Shown here: positions 6,081 through 6,323 of the stretch, piece after piece
How positions within the stretch are numbered: position 1 is the first letter of the stretch
How the letters are laid out: every line of letters starts with the position of its first letter
NCBI GenBank assembly: GCA_021820785.1
Contig: JAKADE010000133.1
Coordinates: forward strand, 1-6,323
DNA length: 6,323 nucleotides
Direction: 5' to 3'
Source of the DNA: Pseudomonadota bacterium
GTDB taxonomy: Bacteria; Pseudomonadota; Gammaproteobacteria; Steroidobacterales; Steroidobacteraceae
Made by a program: the position numbers and the translations under genes
Notes under the pieces: generated by a model
What the model was told of the DNA's origin: nothing
The model's database searches: none
Seen by the model: the letters and a program-made list of their open reading frames with translations, nothing else

Positions 6081-6323
6081 ATGGACTTCGAACGGGCCAT
6101 CGTCAGCGCACAGGCGAGCGGTGAGGACGAGGCGGCCGACAAGGCCATCCGTCCGCGCCGGCTCGCCGAGTACGTCGGGCAGCCCAAGGCGCGCGCCCAG
6201 CTCGAGATCTTCATCGGCGCGGCCCGCCAGCGCGGCGAGGCGCTCGATCACGTGCTGGTGTTCGGCCCCCCGGGGCTCGGCAAGACGACGCTGGCGCACA
6301 TCGTCGCGGCCGAGCTCGGCGTG
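6081..6323 (+). CDS. ruvB: Holliday junction branch migration ATPase RuvB, 5' part
   Basis: RuvB is the AAA+ hexameric motor that drives branch migration at RuvA-bound Holliday junctions. Only the first 81 codons are in the window; the frame runs off the right edge without a stop. The visible part contains [16 protein letters not shown] (residues 23-38), the conserved start of the RuvB ATPase domain, then [20 protein letters not shown] with the Walker A motif GPPGLGKT at 62-69 (Lys68, Thr69). Walker B, the sensors and the winged-helix domain lie beyond the edge. The start is well supported by the GGGAG ribosome-binding site and the three-base gap after ruvA. It completes a ruvC-ruvA-ruvB operon. 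Confidence 0.97.
   Translation, partial: MDFERAIVSAQASGEDEAADKAIRPRRLAEYVGQPKARAQLEIFIGAARQRGEALDHVLVFGPPGLGKTTLAHIVAAELGV

Noticed and set aside
5052..6299. Long open frame on the minus strand opposite ruvC, ruvA and ruvB
   Set aside because: It spans three well-conserved genes on the other strand and shows no protein-family signal.
1..6323. Mobile elements, CRISPR arrays, tRNA or rRNA genes
   Set aside because: The window is almost fully occupied by conserved housekeeping genes with uniform composition; I saw no transposase, direct-repeat array or RNA-gene signature.

Overview
The window is a GC-rich (roughly 68-70% by eye), gene-dense piece of bacterial chromosome. The protein sequences look gammaproteobacterial: a SucB/Lpd pair in the sucAB-lpd arrangement, a RelA-type (EFDD) ppGpp synthetase, and a yebC-ruvC-ruvA-ruvB order. 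The lineage below class level cannot be fixed from the sequence alone; a high-GC gammaproteobacterium is the best guess. No mobile element, CRISPR array, tRNA, rRNA or obvious foreign DNA was seen.

Layout. (1) 2-2163, plus strand: the 3' part of sucB (2-oxoglutarate dehydrogenase E2), then lpd (E3, 736-2163) two bases after its stop. (2) 2160-4319, minus strand: relA, convergent with lpd. The two stop codons share the palindrome CTAG at 2160-2163, so there is no intergenic space; a strong hairpin lies just inside the relA 3' end. (3) 4320-4418: a short divergent control region between relA and the next operon. It holds a perfect 7-1-7 palindrome over the relA start codon and a LexA/SOS-box-like sequence overlapping a sigma70-like promoter. 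(4) 4419-6323, plus strand: a YebC/PmpR-family gene that lacks the family's N-terminal domain, then ruvC, ruvA and the start of ruvB, packed as an operon (19-base gap, a TGATG overlap, and a 3-base gap).

How the genes work together. SucB and Lpd are two of the three components of the TCA-cycle 2-oxoglutarate dehydrogenase; sucA is expected just upstream of the window. RelA makes (p)ppGpp on starved ribosomes. RuvA and RuvB bind and branch-migrate Holliday junctions and RuvC resolves them. The SOS-box-like sequence suggests the YebC-like gene and ruvCAB are damage-inducible as a unit.

The genes are mostly housekeeping. The points worth a second look are the truncated YebC at the head of the ruv operon, the SOS-box-like promoter, the palindrome at the relA start, and the lpd/relA convergent junction. 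No undescribed system is evident.
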